DNA from: UBA2767 sp965228625
GTDB taxonomy: Bacteria; Pseudomonadota; Alphaproteobacteria; Rhizobiales; Methyloligellaceae
NCBI GenBank assembly: GCA_965228625.1
Contig: OZ245829.1
Location: forward strand, 4,340,001 to 4,404,000
DNA: 64,000 nucleotides
Direction of reading: 5' to 3'
The notes under the pieces were generated by a model. It did not search any database and was not told the DNA's origin. It worked only from the letters and a program-made list of their open reading frames with translations. The position numbers were made by a program, and so were the translations under genes. Below, in pieces: positions 8,580-16,344 of this stretch (position 1 is the stretch's first letter; the number at the start of each line of letters is the position of its first letter).

Positions 8580-8742
8580 ACGGTTTAACTGGCGCTTCAG
8601 ACAAACACTCCGTCGAAACCGACGCGGCGCCACCGAAAGGTCAATTGGGGGGGCGAGCCCGAACCCCGGCTTTATAGGCAGGGTCCAGGCTCGTTACATG
8701 CAGGGAATCGGTCCGGTACCCCCGGACCGATTTCTTCTTTTT
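8580..8742 (+). ncRNA. Candidate small RNA of about 160 nt
   Basis: An intergenic segment bounded by a promoter-like element and a strong Rho-independent terminator. Internal complementarity supports folding: CGGTTT pairs with AAACCG around 8590-8625, and CGAGCC...AACCC pairs with GGGT...GGCTCG around 8650-8697. No open frame with a ribosome binding site is present. I do not recognise SRP RNA, tmRNA or RNase P RNA signatures; a 6S-like RNA cannot be excluded on length alone. It could instead be a long 3' UTR of the aminotransferase mRNA. Confidence 0.45.
8706..8742 (+). terminator. Rho-independent terminator
   Basis: An 11-base perfect stem, AATCGGTCCGG (8706-8716) with CCGGACCGATT (8722-8732), has a 5-base loop and is followed by the T-rich tract TCTTCTTTTT. 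Direction is plus. It lies 450 bases past the aminotransferase stop, so it more probably ends a separate transcript. Confidence 0.8.
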
Positions 8743-8852
8743 GGACACTCCAAAAGTAGGTTTCTCCGCCGCGCCCGTAAAGGCCCGGGGGTGCTTCTTC
8801 CTGCCGCAGGCCGTCCGTCGCCGCCAATCCCCGTCGTGGCCCCAAAAAAGCC

Positions 8853-9632
8853 CTAGAACGAGCCGTGATAGGCCCCGCCGTCGATCAGCAGGTTCTGACC
8901 GGTGATGTAGCCCGCATGGACGCTGCACAGGAACGCGCACGCCTTGCCGAACTCATCCGGGTATCCGAACCGCCCGCTCGGGATTTCCGCCATACGTTCG
9001 GCGGAAAACTCATCGAGGGGCTTGTCCAGCATGGACGCCGTCGCCTGCAGCCCCGAGCGCAGGCGGTCGGTATCGAAGGCGCCGGGCAGTATGTTGTTGA
9101 TCGTGACGTTGCTGGCGGCGACCTGCCGCGCGACGCCCGACAAAAACGCCGTCAGTCCGGCGCGGGCGCCCGAGGAGAGATCGAGGCCGGTGAGGGGGCG
9201 TTTGACGGAGGCCGAGGTGATATTGACGATCCGGCCGAACTTGCGTTCGACCATCGGGTCGATCACCGCCTGGATCAGTTCGATGGGTGTCACCATGTTC
9301 ATGACGACCCCGTCGATCATCGCGTCACGCGAGAGTTCCTTGTAGTCCTTGCGCGGCGGCCCGCCATTGTTGTTGACGAGGATATCCGGCTCGGGGGCCG
9401 CGGCGAGCAGCGCGCGCTGGCCTTCCGGCGTCGAGACGTCTGCCACGACCGGCGTGATCTTGACGTCCGTGTCCGCTGCAATGTCTTCGGCCGTTGCCGC
9501 AAGTGTGGCCTCGTCCCGGCCGTTTATGATGACATTGACGCCGGCCTGGGCCAGCGAATGCGCGCACGCCTTTCCCAGCCCGCGGCTCGACGCGCAGACG
9601 ATCGCCGTGCGTCCGGCAATTCCTAAATCCAT
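8853..9632 (-). CDS. Atypical short-chain dehydrogenase/reductase lacking the catalytic Tyr-Lys
   Basis: 259-residue Rossmann-fold SDR resembling 3-oxoacyl-ACP reductases. The coenzyme motif is degenerate (CASSRGLGKA rather than TGxxxGxG), the NNxG element is VNNNGG, and catalytic Ser140 is present in NITS. At the expected spacing of 13 the active-site Tyr is Ser153, and the Lys four residues later is Arg157 (SSGARAGL). This matches a known divergent SDR subgroup (BKR-like) without the perfect tetrad. Classical reductase chemistry is therefore doubtful; another reaction or a binding role is possible. GGGAGA precedes the ATG. Confidence 0.85.
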   Translation of the reverse strand: MDLGIAGRTAIVCASSRGLGKACAHSLAQAGVNVIINGRDEATLAATAEDIAADTDVKITPVVADVSTPEGQRALLAAAPEPDILVNNNGGPPRKDYKELSRDAMIDGVVMNMVTPIELIQAVIDPMVERKFGRIVNITSASVKRPLTGLDLSSGARAGLTAFLSGVARQVAASNVTINNILPGAFDTDRLRSGLQATASMLDKPLDEFSAERMAEIPSGRFGYPDEFGKACAFLCSVHAGYITGQNLLIDGGAYHGSF

Positions 9633-9770
9633 GGGGTTTCTCCCTCGGTTCTCGTTGGTTGTTGTGAGATTGGTTTGGAACGGACAGTCAATCTAACGCC
9701 AATAGGCATGGAACGCATCTGTCGCAAGATCGACGGTTTCATCGTGCAGTCTGAACTTTGCGCGACAAGG

Positions 9771-9804
9771 CAAAAAAAAAGACCCGGTGGGTATCCGGGT
9801 CTTT
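9771..9804 (-). terminator. Rho-independent terminator of the minus-strand sRNA
   Basis: On the minus strand AAAGACCCGG pairs with CCGGGTCTTT around a 7-base loop, followed by an uninterrupted run of T residues (the A run before 9781 on the plus strand). The orientation means the terminated transcript comes from the right, where no minus-strand protein gene exists. Confidence 0.85.
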
Positions 9805-9870
9805 CAGCTTAATCAAGCGCTGCGTGGGGGGGGGAAGCGCTTGGGGGAACTCTTTGGTCCCCCTTGATTT
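9771..9870 (-). ncRNA. Candidate structured small RNA, about 100 nt
   Basis: Read on the minus strand the segment starts AAATCAAG and its AATCAAG (complement of 9863-9869) can pair with CTTGATT (complement of 9811-9817). This closes a domain with two hairpins: GGGGGA/TCCCCC (complement of 9843-9863) and AAGCGC/GCGCTT (complement of 9815-9842), the second with a loop of eight C residues. An intrinsic terminator follows at once. A possible promoter reads TTGAAA-17 bases-AAATCA on the minus strand. C-rich accessible loops are common in alphaproteobacterial sRNAs that bind Shine-Dalgarno regions; the target is unknown. Confidence 0.6.
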
Positions 9871-9935
9871 GGGGTCACCAAACATGATTTCAAGTGTGTT
9901 AATGAACTTTTTCGAGAAAAAATCCGGAAAGACCC

Positions 9936-10922
9936 ATGCAAGCTCAAAAAGTGCCGACATTTGAAGACGTTAGCTCCGCGCTGGAGCGGCTTTCGGGAAC
10001 CGCGATTGAGACGCCGTTGCTTGAATCCGCGGTCCTGAACGAGCGAACCGGTGCACGTGTGCTGATAAAGCCTGAAAACCTGCAGCGCATGGGGGCCTTC
10101 AAGTTCCGTGGCGCCTACAACGCGGTCTCTAGGCTCTCTCGGGACGAATGGCCGGGCGGCGTGACCGCGTGTTCCTCGGGGAACCATGCCGGCGGGATGG
10201 CGGAGGCGGCACGGCTCTGCAACATGCCGGCAACGATCGTGATGCCGCAGGACGCGCCGGAGATAAAACTCTCGCGCACCCGCGCCGCCGGCGCCGAGGT
10301 GGTCACCTACGACCGGCACACCGAAGACCGGGAGAAGATCGCGGCCGAGATATCCAGCGAACGCGGTGCATGTTTCATCTCGCCCTACGATCATCCGGAT
10401 ATCATCGCCGGCCAGGGGACGTCGGGACTTGAGCTGATGCGCCAGGCGGAGGCGCGGGGCCTGCGTCCAGACTGCCTGATGGCGCCGTGCGGCGGCGGCG
10501 GGCTGATCGCGGGCCTTGCGCTCGCGGCCAAACACCTGCAGCCGGACATCGAGGTTTACGCGGTCGAGCCGCGGGGATTTGACGACCATGCGCGCTCGCT
10601 TGCGTCAGGCAACCGCGAGCGCAACGAAAAGGTCTCCGGTTCGATCTGTGACGCGCTGTTGGCGCCGATGCCGGGCGCGCTGACGTTTCAGATCAACTCG
10701 ACGCTGTTGTCGGGTGCACTCGATGTGAGCGACGATGAAGTCCGCGACGCCATCCGTTTCGCGTTCAAGGAGCTCAAATTGGTTCTGGAGCCCGGCGGAG
10801 CCGCGGCGCTGGCGGCCTTGCTGAACGGCCGCATCCCCACGCAAGGCCGGATCATCGCACTGATGCTGTCAGGCGGAAATGTCGATGGCGATCAGTTTGC
10901 GGAGATCCTTGCCGCGGCCTAG
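9936..10922 (+). CDS. Threonine/serine dehydratase-family PLP enzyme
   Basis: 328-residue fold-type II PLP enzyme. The PLP lysine is K56 in FKFRGAYN, the substrate loop is SSGNHAGG, the phosphate-binding glycine loop is CGGGGLIAG and the C-terminal cofactor contact is SGGNVD. The length, without the regulatory ACT domain of biosynthetic IlvA, fits catabolic threonine dehydratase or serine racemase/dehydratase. The reaction would deaminate threonine to 2-oxobutyrate or serine to pyruvate. The usual GNHAQG reads GNHAGG here. GGAAAG precedes the ATG. A candidate sRNA is encoded divergently just upstream. Confidence 0.87.
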   Translation: MQAQKVPTFEDVSSALERLSGTAIETPLLESAVLNERTGARVLIKPENLQRMGAFKFRGAYNAVSRLSRDEWPGGVTACSSGNHAGGMAEAARLCNMPATIVMPQDAPEIKLSRTRAAGAEVVTYDRHTEDREKIAAEISSERGACFISPYDHPDIIAGQGTSGLELMRQAEARGLRPDCLMAPCGGGGLIAGLALAAKHLQPDIEVYAVEPRGFDDHARSLASGNRERNEKVSGSICDALLAPMPGALTFQINSTLLSGALDVSDDEVRDAIRFAFKELKLVLEPGGAAALAALLNGRIPTQGRIIALMLSGGNVDGDQFAEILAAA

Positions 10923-10934
10923 CGGTCCGGACCT

Positions 10935-11927
10935 CTAGCTGAACAACGCGGTTTTCTGCACGCTGTTGAGTTGGTCGGCCTTCAGGTCCTCGGGCTTGGA
11001 AAAGTCGGCCGCGTCGACCTCACCGGCAACGGTGTTGTTTGCGGCTTCCGAAGCCTGACCGGACACGGGTGCTTCAGTATGCGTTTGCTGAGCTGCATTC
11101 TCGGACGCACCGTCGGGCACCTCGGCGGCGACGGGAAAGTCCTCCGCCTCCAGAATTCCTCCCGGAGGCGCCTCGCTGTCTTCCGGAGCCAGCACTGTGC
11201 CGCTCGGCTGATCGGCGTGGCTCTCGCGGAGCATCTGATCCACTTCGCCCTGATCCACGCCCTGATCGCCCAGCGCCGGGCCGTTGAGCAGATGCGCGTC
11301 GGGCCGCTCGTCCTCGCCCAGGGCGCGGTCCTGGACCGCAATGTCATCAAGACCCCAGATGTCGATCATGGAGGTCACGCGCTTCTCCAGGAAACGCAGG
11401 GTCTTGACCACCTTGCTTGTGCGCTGGCCCGTCAGATCCTGAAAGGAGCAGGCCGTGTAGATATCCGTCGCCCGTGCGTCGAGGCGATCGCAGGCCTCGT
11501 CATCGGTGCCTTTTTCGCGCAGCAGCCAGGCAAGTTCCTGAACGTCTTCGGCCGCCTCGAGGATGTCCGACGTCGCCTTTTCCGTCGACTCGACGATCGC
11601 ATCGAGTTCTTCGGTGGCTGACGTGAACTTGGAGTCCTCCTGCTCGGCCGTGCCCATCGCCGCGATTTCCTTGCGGGTCCGGGAAATCGCTTCCGCCATT
11701 TCGATCAGGTCACGCCGGATGGCGGCATCCGGCTGCTCGGCATTCGGCTTGAGGACGGTTGCCTCGAGCTTGCTGATCGCGTCGAGAAGCATATTCGTGT
11801 CGGCGCTGCGGTTTCTTTTGGAGAATTCCGCCAGAAACCACCGGCCCCGGACTGATTCTAGCAATGCGGCCTCAATCGCTTCATAGTCCGCAGCGCGTAA
11901 AGGCGAAGGTGCGTTCGAATTCTTCAT
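10935..11927 (-). CDS. CheZ-like protein phosphatase
   Basis: 330 residues, mostly helical with an acidic, low-complexity C-terminus. The central CSFQDLTGQRTSKVVKTLRF carries the CheZ catalytic signature: D164 and Q168 of DLTGQ match the residues CheZ inserts into the CheY active site to dephosphorylate it. Flanking helices fit the CheZ four-helix bundle. No che genes are adjacent; the target could be a CheY or another response-regulator receiver domain. The ATG at 11927 is preferred over TTG 11945; neither has a strong Shine-Dalgarno. It converges with the dehydratase gene. Confidence 0.75.
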   Translation of the reverse strand: MKNSNAPSPLRAADYEAIEAALLESVRGRWFLAEFSKRNRSADTNMLLDAISKLEATVLKPNAEQPDAAIRRDLIEMAEAISRTRKEIAAMGTAEQEDSKFTSATEELDAIVESTEKATSDILEAAEDVQELAWLLREKGTDDEACDRLDARATDIYTACSFQDLTGQRTSKVVKTLRFLEKRVTSMIDIWGLDDIAVQDRALGEDERPDAHLLNGPALGDQGVDQGEVDQMLRESHADQPSGTVLAPEDSEAPPGGILEAEDFPVAAEVPDGASENAAQQTHTEAPVSGQASEAANNTVAGEVDAADFSKPEDLKADQLNSVQKTALFS

Positions 11928-12040
11928 GAAGGCGGTCCGGCGCAATGATTTCGGTTCAAATGAACAGTTGAAGTGTATGTGATTCGGGTCCTCGTCACCG
12001 ATTATTGGGGCAATATGTTAGGGAATCGTATAGCCGGAAA

Positions 12041-13261
12041 ATGAATGACGCGCCCTCCAGACAGTCACGCGACGGCCGGCTTTCCAGCTTCACCGTCAGG
12101 GTGTCGCTGTTCTACGGGACCGTCTTTCTCCTGATCGGTTTTCATCTGCCCTACTTCCCGGTTTGGCTGGACTGGCGCGGCCTCTCGCCCGGAGAGATCG
12201 GCATCATTCTTTCCGCGCCCATGGTCGTCCGCGTGGCGTCCACGCCCGTCATTTCATTTGCCGCAGATCGTATGGGGGACAGGCGCCTGGCGATCATCCT
12301 TTTGTCCTGGGGCACATTGCTCGGCTATCTGTTGTTCACACTGGCATATGGGTTCTGGGCGGTTCTGGCGGTGGCGGTTCTGGCGGCAATCGCCTGGACC
12401 AGCATCATGCCCGTGACGGAAGCCGTGGCGATGGACGGAGTGCGCCGCGAGGGTCATGACTACGGGCGCATGCGGCTTTGGGGATCCCTGACCTTCATCG
12501 CGGCGAGTTTCGGCGGCGGTCTCGCGCTGCAGTGGTGGGGGGCGCCATCCGTGCTCTGGCTCATGATCGCCTCCACCGTGTGCATCCTTGCCAGCGCCTA
12601 TGTCCTGCCGCGGCCGCAGGGCAGGGGCCGTGTTCGAAAGGCGACGGCGCCGCCGCCGCTGAGGGTTCAGACCGCGCTTGCCCTGGCGCGCGCGCCGCTC
12701 TTCCTGCTGTTCCTGTTTGCGGCGGGCCTGGTCCAGGGGTCCCATGGCATCTATTACGCATTCGGGACGATCAACTGGCAGGCGCAGAACATCTCGCCGA
12801 CCGTCATCGGCGCGCTGTGGACGACGGGCGTCGTCGCCGAGATCCTTCTGTTCATGGTGTCCGGGCGCGTGGTTCGCAGGTTCAGCGCCGTCCATCTGAT
12901 CTGTCTTGCCGCTCTGGCGGCGGCCATACGCTGGGCAATCACCGCGTTCTCGCCGCCCTTGTGGCTGTTGTTCGTGGTGCAGACGCTGCATGGTCTCACA
13001 TTCGGGGCGGCGCATCTGGGCGCCGTCCATTTCATCACCGATGCGACCCCGCCCGAGGCGGCCAGTACGGCGCAGGGGGTGTATGCGTCGCTTGCGATCG
13101 GCATTGCCATGGGCGCGGCTCTGCTTGCCTCGGGCCCTCTCTATGCCGCGCTCGGCGCATCCGCCTATCTGGTCATGTCAGGCGTTGGCGTCGTCGCGCT
13201 TGTTGCCGCGCTGCTGCTCGCCCGCCTCTGGCACGGCGAGAAGCTCGTGTCAGTCGCGTAA
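12041..13261 (+). CDS. MFS transporter, HcaT-like (PPP family)
   Basis: 406-residue major facilitator with twelve predicted helices. The N-terminal segments (LFYGTVFLLIGFHLPYFPVWL, LSPGEIGIILSAPMVVRV) and RLWGSLTFIAASFGGG match the phenylpropionate permease/HcaT-type subfamily; LHGLTFGAAHLGAVHFI is a C-half family motif. The substrate is likely a small organic acid but is not determinable. The ATG at 12041, with AGCCGGAAA just upstream, is preferred to a TTG at 12005. It is a single-gene unit between the cheZ-like gene and the Mla operon. Confidence 0.8.
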   Translation: MNDAPSRQSRDGRLSSFTVRVSLFYGTVFLLIGFHLPYFPVWLDWRGLSPGEIGIILSAPMVVRVASTPVISFAADRMGDRRLAIILLSWGTLLGYLLFTLAYGFWAVLAVAVLAAIAWTSIMPVTEAVAMDGVRREGHDYGRMRLWGSLTFIAASFGGGLALQWWGAPSVLWLMIASTVCILASAYVLPRPQGRGRVRKATAPPPLRVQTALALARAPLFLLFLFAAGLVQGSHGIYYAFGTINWQAQNISPTVIGALWTTGVVAEILLFMVSGRVVRRFSAVHLICLAALAAAIRWAITAFSPPLWLLFVVQTLHGLTFGAAHLGAVHFITDATPPEAASTAQGVYASLAIGIAMGAALLASGPLYAALGASAYLVMSGVGVVALVAALLLARLWHGEKLVSVA

Positions 13262-13352
13262 TCGCACGCCTTTCATTCAACACAGGTTTCCGGCAAAAAC
13301 GGCGGATGGTAGAGTGCGGTGAAACCGACTTTGGCGCGACGGGCAAACTGAA

Positions 13353-14531
13353 ATGCTGAAACGAGATCAAGGCGTTATGCTGCCGACGCAGGTGGCCGCC
13401 CCCGGCTACAGGGTTGAGCTGCGCGGAACCGCCTTCTGCCTCGTCGCGACCGGATCATGGACGGTTCGCGAGGCGACGGCTCTCGATTCGGGCCTGCAGC
13501 GTTTGAACGTCCCCATTCCGCCGACACCCGATTTCACCGGCGAGGTGGACATCTCCGGGATCGATCAGCTCGATACCGCCGGTGCATGGCTGCTCCAGCG
13601 TACCGTGCAGCTTTGGGAGCAGCACGGGCTGAAAACGCACTTCGTCGGTGCGACGGAGAGTTTCGAGATCCTGTTGGACGAGGTCCGTGCGCGCGGCGAC
13701 GAGCAACGCATGGAGACAGGCTCGGGCGGCTTTCTCTCGAACATGGCCGGGGACTGGTCGAAAGCGATGACCTCGGTTGCGAACGATGCCGTTCTCATCA
13801 CCAGTTTTCTCGGCCACCTCATGGTGACGTTTGCGCGCATGATCGCGCAGCCATGGCGGTTTCGTCCTCACTCGTTCATCCACCACATCGATCACGCGGG
13901 CTTCCGGGCGGTGCCGATCATCGCCCTCATCTGCCTGCTCATCGGTGCCGTGGTGATGCAGCAGGGCGTGGTCCAGCTTGAACGCTTCGGTGCGGAAACG
14001 TTTGCCGTGAACATGGTCGGTATTCTGTCTTTGCGTGAGGTCGGCGTCCTGCTGACCGCCATCATGGTTGCCGGCCGTTCAGGATCGGCCTTCACCGCCG
14101 AAATCGGGTCCATGAAAATGCGCGAGGAGATCGACGCCATGCGGACGCTGGGCATCGACCCGATGGAAACGCTGGTGGCGCCGCGCGTTCTCGCGCTCAT
14201 TGTCGTTCTGCCCCTGCTGACGTTTATCGGCAACATGATGTGTCTGGTCGGCGGGGGCATCATGGCGAGAATGATGCTCGGGCTGGATGCCGCCACCTAT
14301 ATCGACGCCCTGCACGCCACTGTGGACATGCGCCACTTCATGGCCGGCATGGTCAAGGCGCCGTTCGCAGCCCTGATCATCGGGCTGGTAGGGTGCCTGG
14401 AGGGCCTCAAGGTCTCAGGGAGCGCGGAGTCGCTCGGGTTCCATGTAACGAGTGCTGTGGTCAAGGCGATCTTCCTGGTTATTGTTTTCGATGCCCTGTT
14501 CGCCATGTTCCTTTCGGCGATCGGAGTGTGA
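13353..14531 (+). CDS. mlaE: MlaE-family ABC permease with fused N-terminal STAS domain
   Basis: 392 residues. Residues about 15-115 form a STAS domain (DISGIDQLDTAGAWLLQRTVQLW), equivalent to the separate MlaB protein of enterobacteria. The rest is the MlaE permease, with QQGVVQLERFGAETFAVNMVGILSLREVGVLLTAI-type helices, the conserved GRSGSAFTAEIGSMKMREEIDAMRTLGIDP loop and LIIGLVGCLEGL. With MlaF and MlaD it forms an inner-membrane complex moving phospholipids between inner and outer membranes. First gene of a four-gene operon; 2 bases separate it from mlaF. Confidence 0.9.
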   Translation: MLKRDQGVMLPTQVAAPGYRVELRGTAFCLVATGSWTVREATALDSGLQRLNVPIPPTPDFTGEVDISGIDQLDTAGAWLLQRTVQLWEQHGLKTHFVGATESFEILLDEVRARGDEQRMETGSGGFLSNMAGDWSKAMTSVANDAVLITSFLGHLMVTFARMIAQPWRFRPHSFIHHIDHAGFRAVPIIALICLLIGAVVMQQGVVQLERFGAETFAVNMVGILSLREVGVLLTAIMVAGRSGSAFTAEIGSMKMREEIDAMRTLGIDPMETLVAPRVLALIVVLPLLTFIGNMMCLVGGGIMARMMLGLDAATYIDALHATVDMRHFMAGMVKAPFAALIIGLVGCLEGLKVSGSAESLGFHVTSAVVKAIFLVIVFDALFAMFLSAIGV

Positions 14532-14533
14532 CG

Positions 14534-15322
14534 ATGGCATCGAACGTAGCCGTACGTGACCAAGACATACCGATCATCTCCGTGCGCGGATTGGCCAAAC
14601 GGTTCGGCACGCAGCAGATCTGGGACAATCTCAATCTCGATGTCCGGCGCGGCGAGATCATCGGCATCGTCGGCGGTTCGGGGCAGGGCAAGTCGGTTCT
14701 GCTGCGGGTCATCACCGGGCTTGTCACGCCGGATGCCGGCTCGATCAGCGTGTTCGGCCGGGATACGAGCGAATTGAGCCGCGCGGAAAAGGTCGACATG
14801 GAATCGCGGTGGGGCGTGCTGTTTCAGGACGGTGCGCTGTTTTCTTCACTCACGGTGCTGCAAAACATCCAGGTCCCCATGCGTGAGCATCTCGAGCTGC
14901 CGCAGTCGATCATGGATGACCTGGCGTACCTGAAACTGGCCATGGTGGGATTGCCGTCCGACGCGGCGCACAAATTCCCGTCGGAGCTGTCCGGCGGGAT
15001 GCGAAAGCGTGCCGGGCTGGCGCGGGCGTTGTCGCTGGACCCGGAGATCGTGTTTCTCGATGAGCCGACGGCGGGTCTCGATCCCATCGGCGCATCGGCA
15101 TTCGACCAGTTGATCAGAAAATTGCAGCAGACGTTGGGTCTCACGGTCTATATGGTAACCCACGACCTCGACAGCATCTTTACCGTATGCGATCGGGTGG
15201 CGGTGCTGGCAGACAAGAAAATCGTGAGAACGGGGACGCCGGAGGAGTTGCGCGCACAGCCGATGCATCCCTGGATTGAGGAATATTTCTGCGGCGCGCG
15301 TGCGCGTGCCGCGCTGACCTAG
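14534..15322 (+). CDS. mlaF: MlaF-family ABC transporter ATPase
   Basis: 262-residue ABC ATPase. Walker A is GGSGQGKS (47-54), the signature is LSGGMRKRAGLARAL, Walker B ends IVFLDEP, and the H-loop is TVYMVTHDLDS. The insertion VLFQDGALFSSLTVLQNIQVPM is the Q-loop region typical of the MlaF/Ttg2A group. It powers the MlaFED(B) phospholipid transporter with the neighbouring MlaE and MlaD. The start is ATG 14534, two bases after the mlaE stop; the frame stays open far upstream but overlaps mlaE. Confidence 0.93.
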   Translation: MASNVAVRDQDIPIISVRGLAKRFGTQQIWDNLNLDVRRGEIIGIVGGSGQGKSVLLRVITGLVTPDAGSISVFGRDTSELSRAEKVDMESRWGVLFQDGALFSSLTVLQNIQVPMREHLELPQSIMDDLAYLKLAMVGLPSDAAHKFPSELSGGMRKRAGLARALSLDPEIVFLDEPTAGLDPIGASAFDQLIRKLQQTLGLTVYMVTHDLDSIFTVCDRVAVLADKKIVRTGTPEELRAQPMHPWIEEYFCGARARAALT

Positions 15323-15336
15323 AGACGGACGGCCTG

Positions 15337-16281
15337 ATGGAAACCAAAGCCAACTATCTGGTGATCGGCGCCTTCGTGCTGGCGGTCCTCGCCGCCGGAT
15401 TCGGTTTCGTTTACTGGATGCAGAGCTTCGGCTCGGGCGGCGAAAAGCGATACCAGATCGTCTTTGAGGGAGGCGTCAGCGGCATCTCCACGGCCAGCAA
15501 TGTCCTCTTCAACGGTATCCGCGTCGGCAAGGTGCAGGGCATGTCCCTCGACCCCGTCGATTCGCGCCTTGTGCGGGTGCTGATCGGCATCGATGGCGCA
15601 ACGCCGGTGCGGACGAACTCGCGGGCGCGGATCGAATCACAGGGCCTGACAGGCGGATCGGCCATCCAGTTGACCGCGGGCACCCCCGATGCCCCGCTGC
15701 TGACGGCAAGCGCGGATGACAGTATTCCCGTCATCCGGGCCGATCGGGCGAGCACGCAGTCCCTGTTTGATGCCGCGCCGGAGGTCATGAGCAACGCCAA
15801 TGCGCTGCTGATACGCCTCAATGACGTGGTCGCCGACAATCAGGATTCCATCCGCAACACGATCACCAATGTCGAATCATTTACCAGTATGCTCGATGAG
15901 CGAAAGGACGATATCGACACGGTAATCCGCGATGCGCGCGAGTTGACGGCGCAGATTCGCCGTGTTGCGGACAAGATCGAACGGTCGGTGGACAACATCT
16001 CGAAACACCTGACCGACGACGGCCAGTCGTTTCTCGCACAGGCGCAGGAAGCGGCGCAGTCTTTCAGGGCTTTGGCCCAAAAACTGGACAAAGCCTATGG
16101 TGACAGCGCCGATGGGCTGACCCGATTCGCCAAGGATGGCCTGAAGGAATTTGAACTTTTCATGCGGGACGGACGGCGCGCAGCGCGTTCTTTGGACCGT
16201 GTTCTGGAACAGATCGAGCGAAATCCGCAAAGTTTTTTGTTTGGAGGATCGAGCGTCCCGGAATACAATCCGTCACAGTAG
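15337..16281 (+). CDS. mlaD: MlaD-family (MCE domain) lipid transport protein
   Basis: 314 residues: an N-terminal membrane anchor (about 7-27), an MCE domain (about 40-120; YQIVFEGGVSGISTASNVLFNGIRVGKV, then RARIESQGLTGGSAIQLTAG), and a long helical C-terminal extension of about 150 residues (SIRNTITNVESFTSMLDERKDDIDTVI). MCE proteins form hexameric rings that bind phospholipid in the periplasm. The helical tail is longer than in E. coli MlaD (183 residues), as in other alphaproteobacterial versions, and may extend the periplasmic channel. Third gene of the operon. Confidence 0.92.
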   Translation: METKANYLVIGAFVLAVLAAGFGFVYWMQSFGSGGEKRYQIVFEGGVSGISTASNVLFNGIRVGKVQGMSLDPVDSRLVRVLIGIDGATPVRTNSRARIESQGLTGGSAIQLTAGTPDAPLLTASADDSIPVIRADRASTQSLFDAAPEVMSNANALLIRLNDVVADNQDSIRNTITNVESFTSMLDERKDDIDTVIRDARELTAQIRRVADKIERSVDNISKHLTDDGQSFLAQAQEAAQSFRALAQKLDKAYGDSADGLTRFAKDGLKEFELFMRDGRRAARSLDRVLEQIERNPQSFLFGGSSVPEYNPSQ

Positions 16282-16344
16282 GGGGTTCTGCCGGTTTTTC
16301 CAGATTCCGGTTCAGATACAATTGCGATGGGGGACAAGTGGTCT

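Larger units (their letters stand above)
8253..8852. other. 600-base intergenic region without a convincing protein gene
   Basis: Between the convergent aminotransferase and SDR genes. The first 290 bases show nothing beyond a TTAACCAT octamer. The second half contains a sigma-70-like promoter, a structured segment and an intrinsic terminator, described separately as a candidate small RNA. A 103-codon open frame here lacks a ribosome binding site and crosses the terminator, so it was not called. Confidence 0.7.
9633..9935. other. 303-base divergent intergenic region containing an sRNA candidate
   Basis: This gap separates the SDR gene (minus) from the dehydratase gene (plus). The part next to the SDR start has no marked structure. 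The remainder carries several nested inverted repeats and a minus-strand terminator, listed separately. The ribosome binding site of the dehydratase gene, GGAAAG, is at the right edge. Confidence 0.7.

Noticed and set aside
8580..8742. tmRNA, SRP RNA or RNase P RNA
   Set aside because: None of their diagnostic sequences (tRNA-like end with CCA, SRP GGAA tetraloop region, RNase P core) was seen, and RNase P RNA is much longer.
8545..8856. 103-codon plus-strand open frame
   Set aside because: No ribosome binding site, no similarity to known proteins, crosses a strong terminator and overlaps promoter-like and structured elements.
9739..9960. 73-codon minus-strand open frame
   Set aside because: It reads through the terminator hairpin and the structured sRNA region; composition reflects the repeats.
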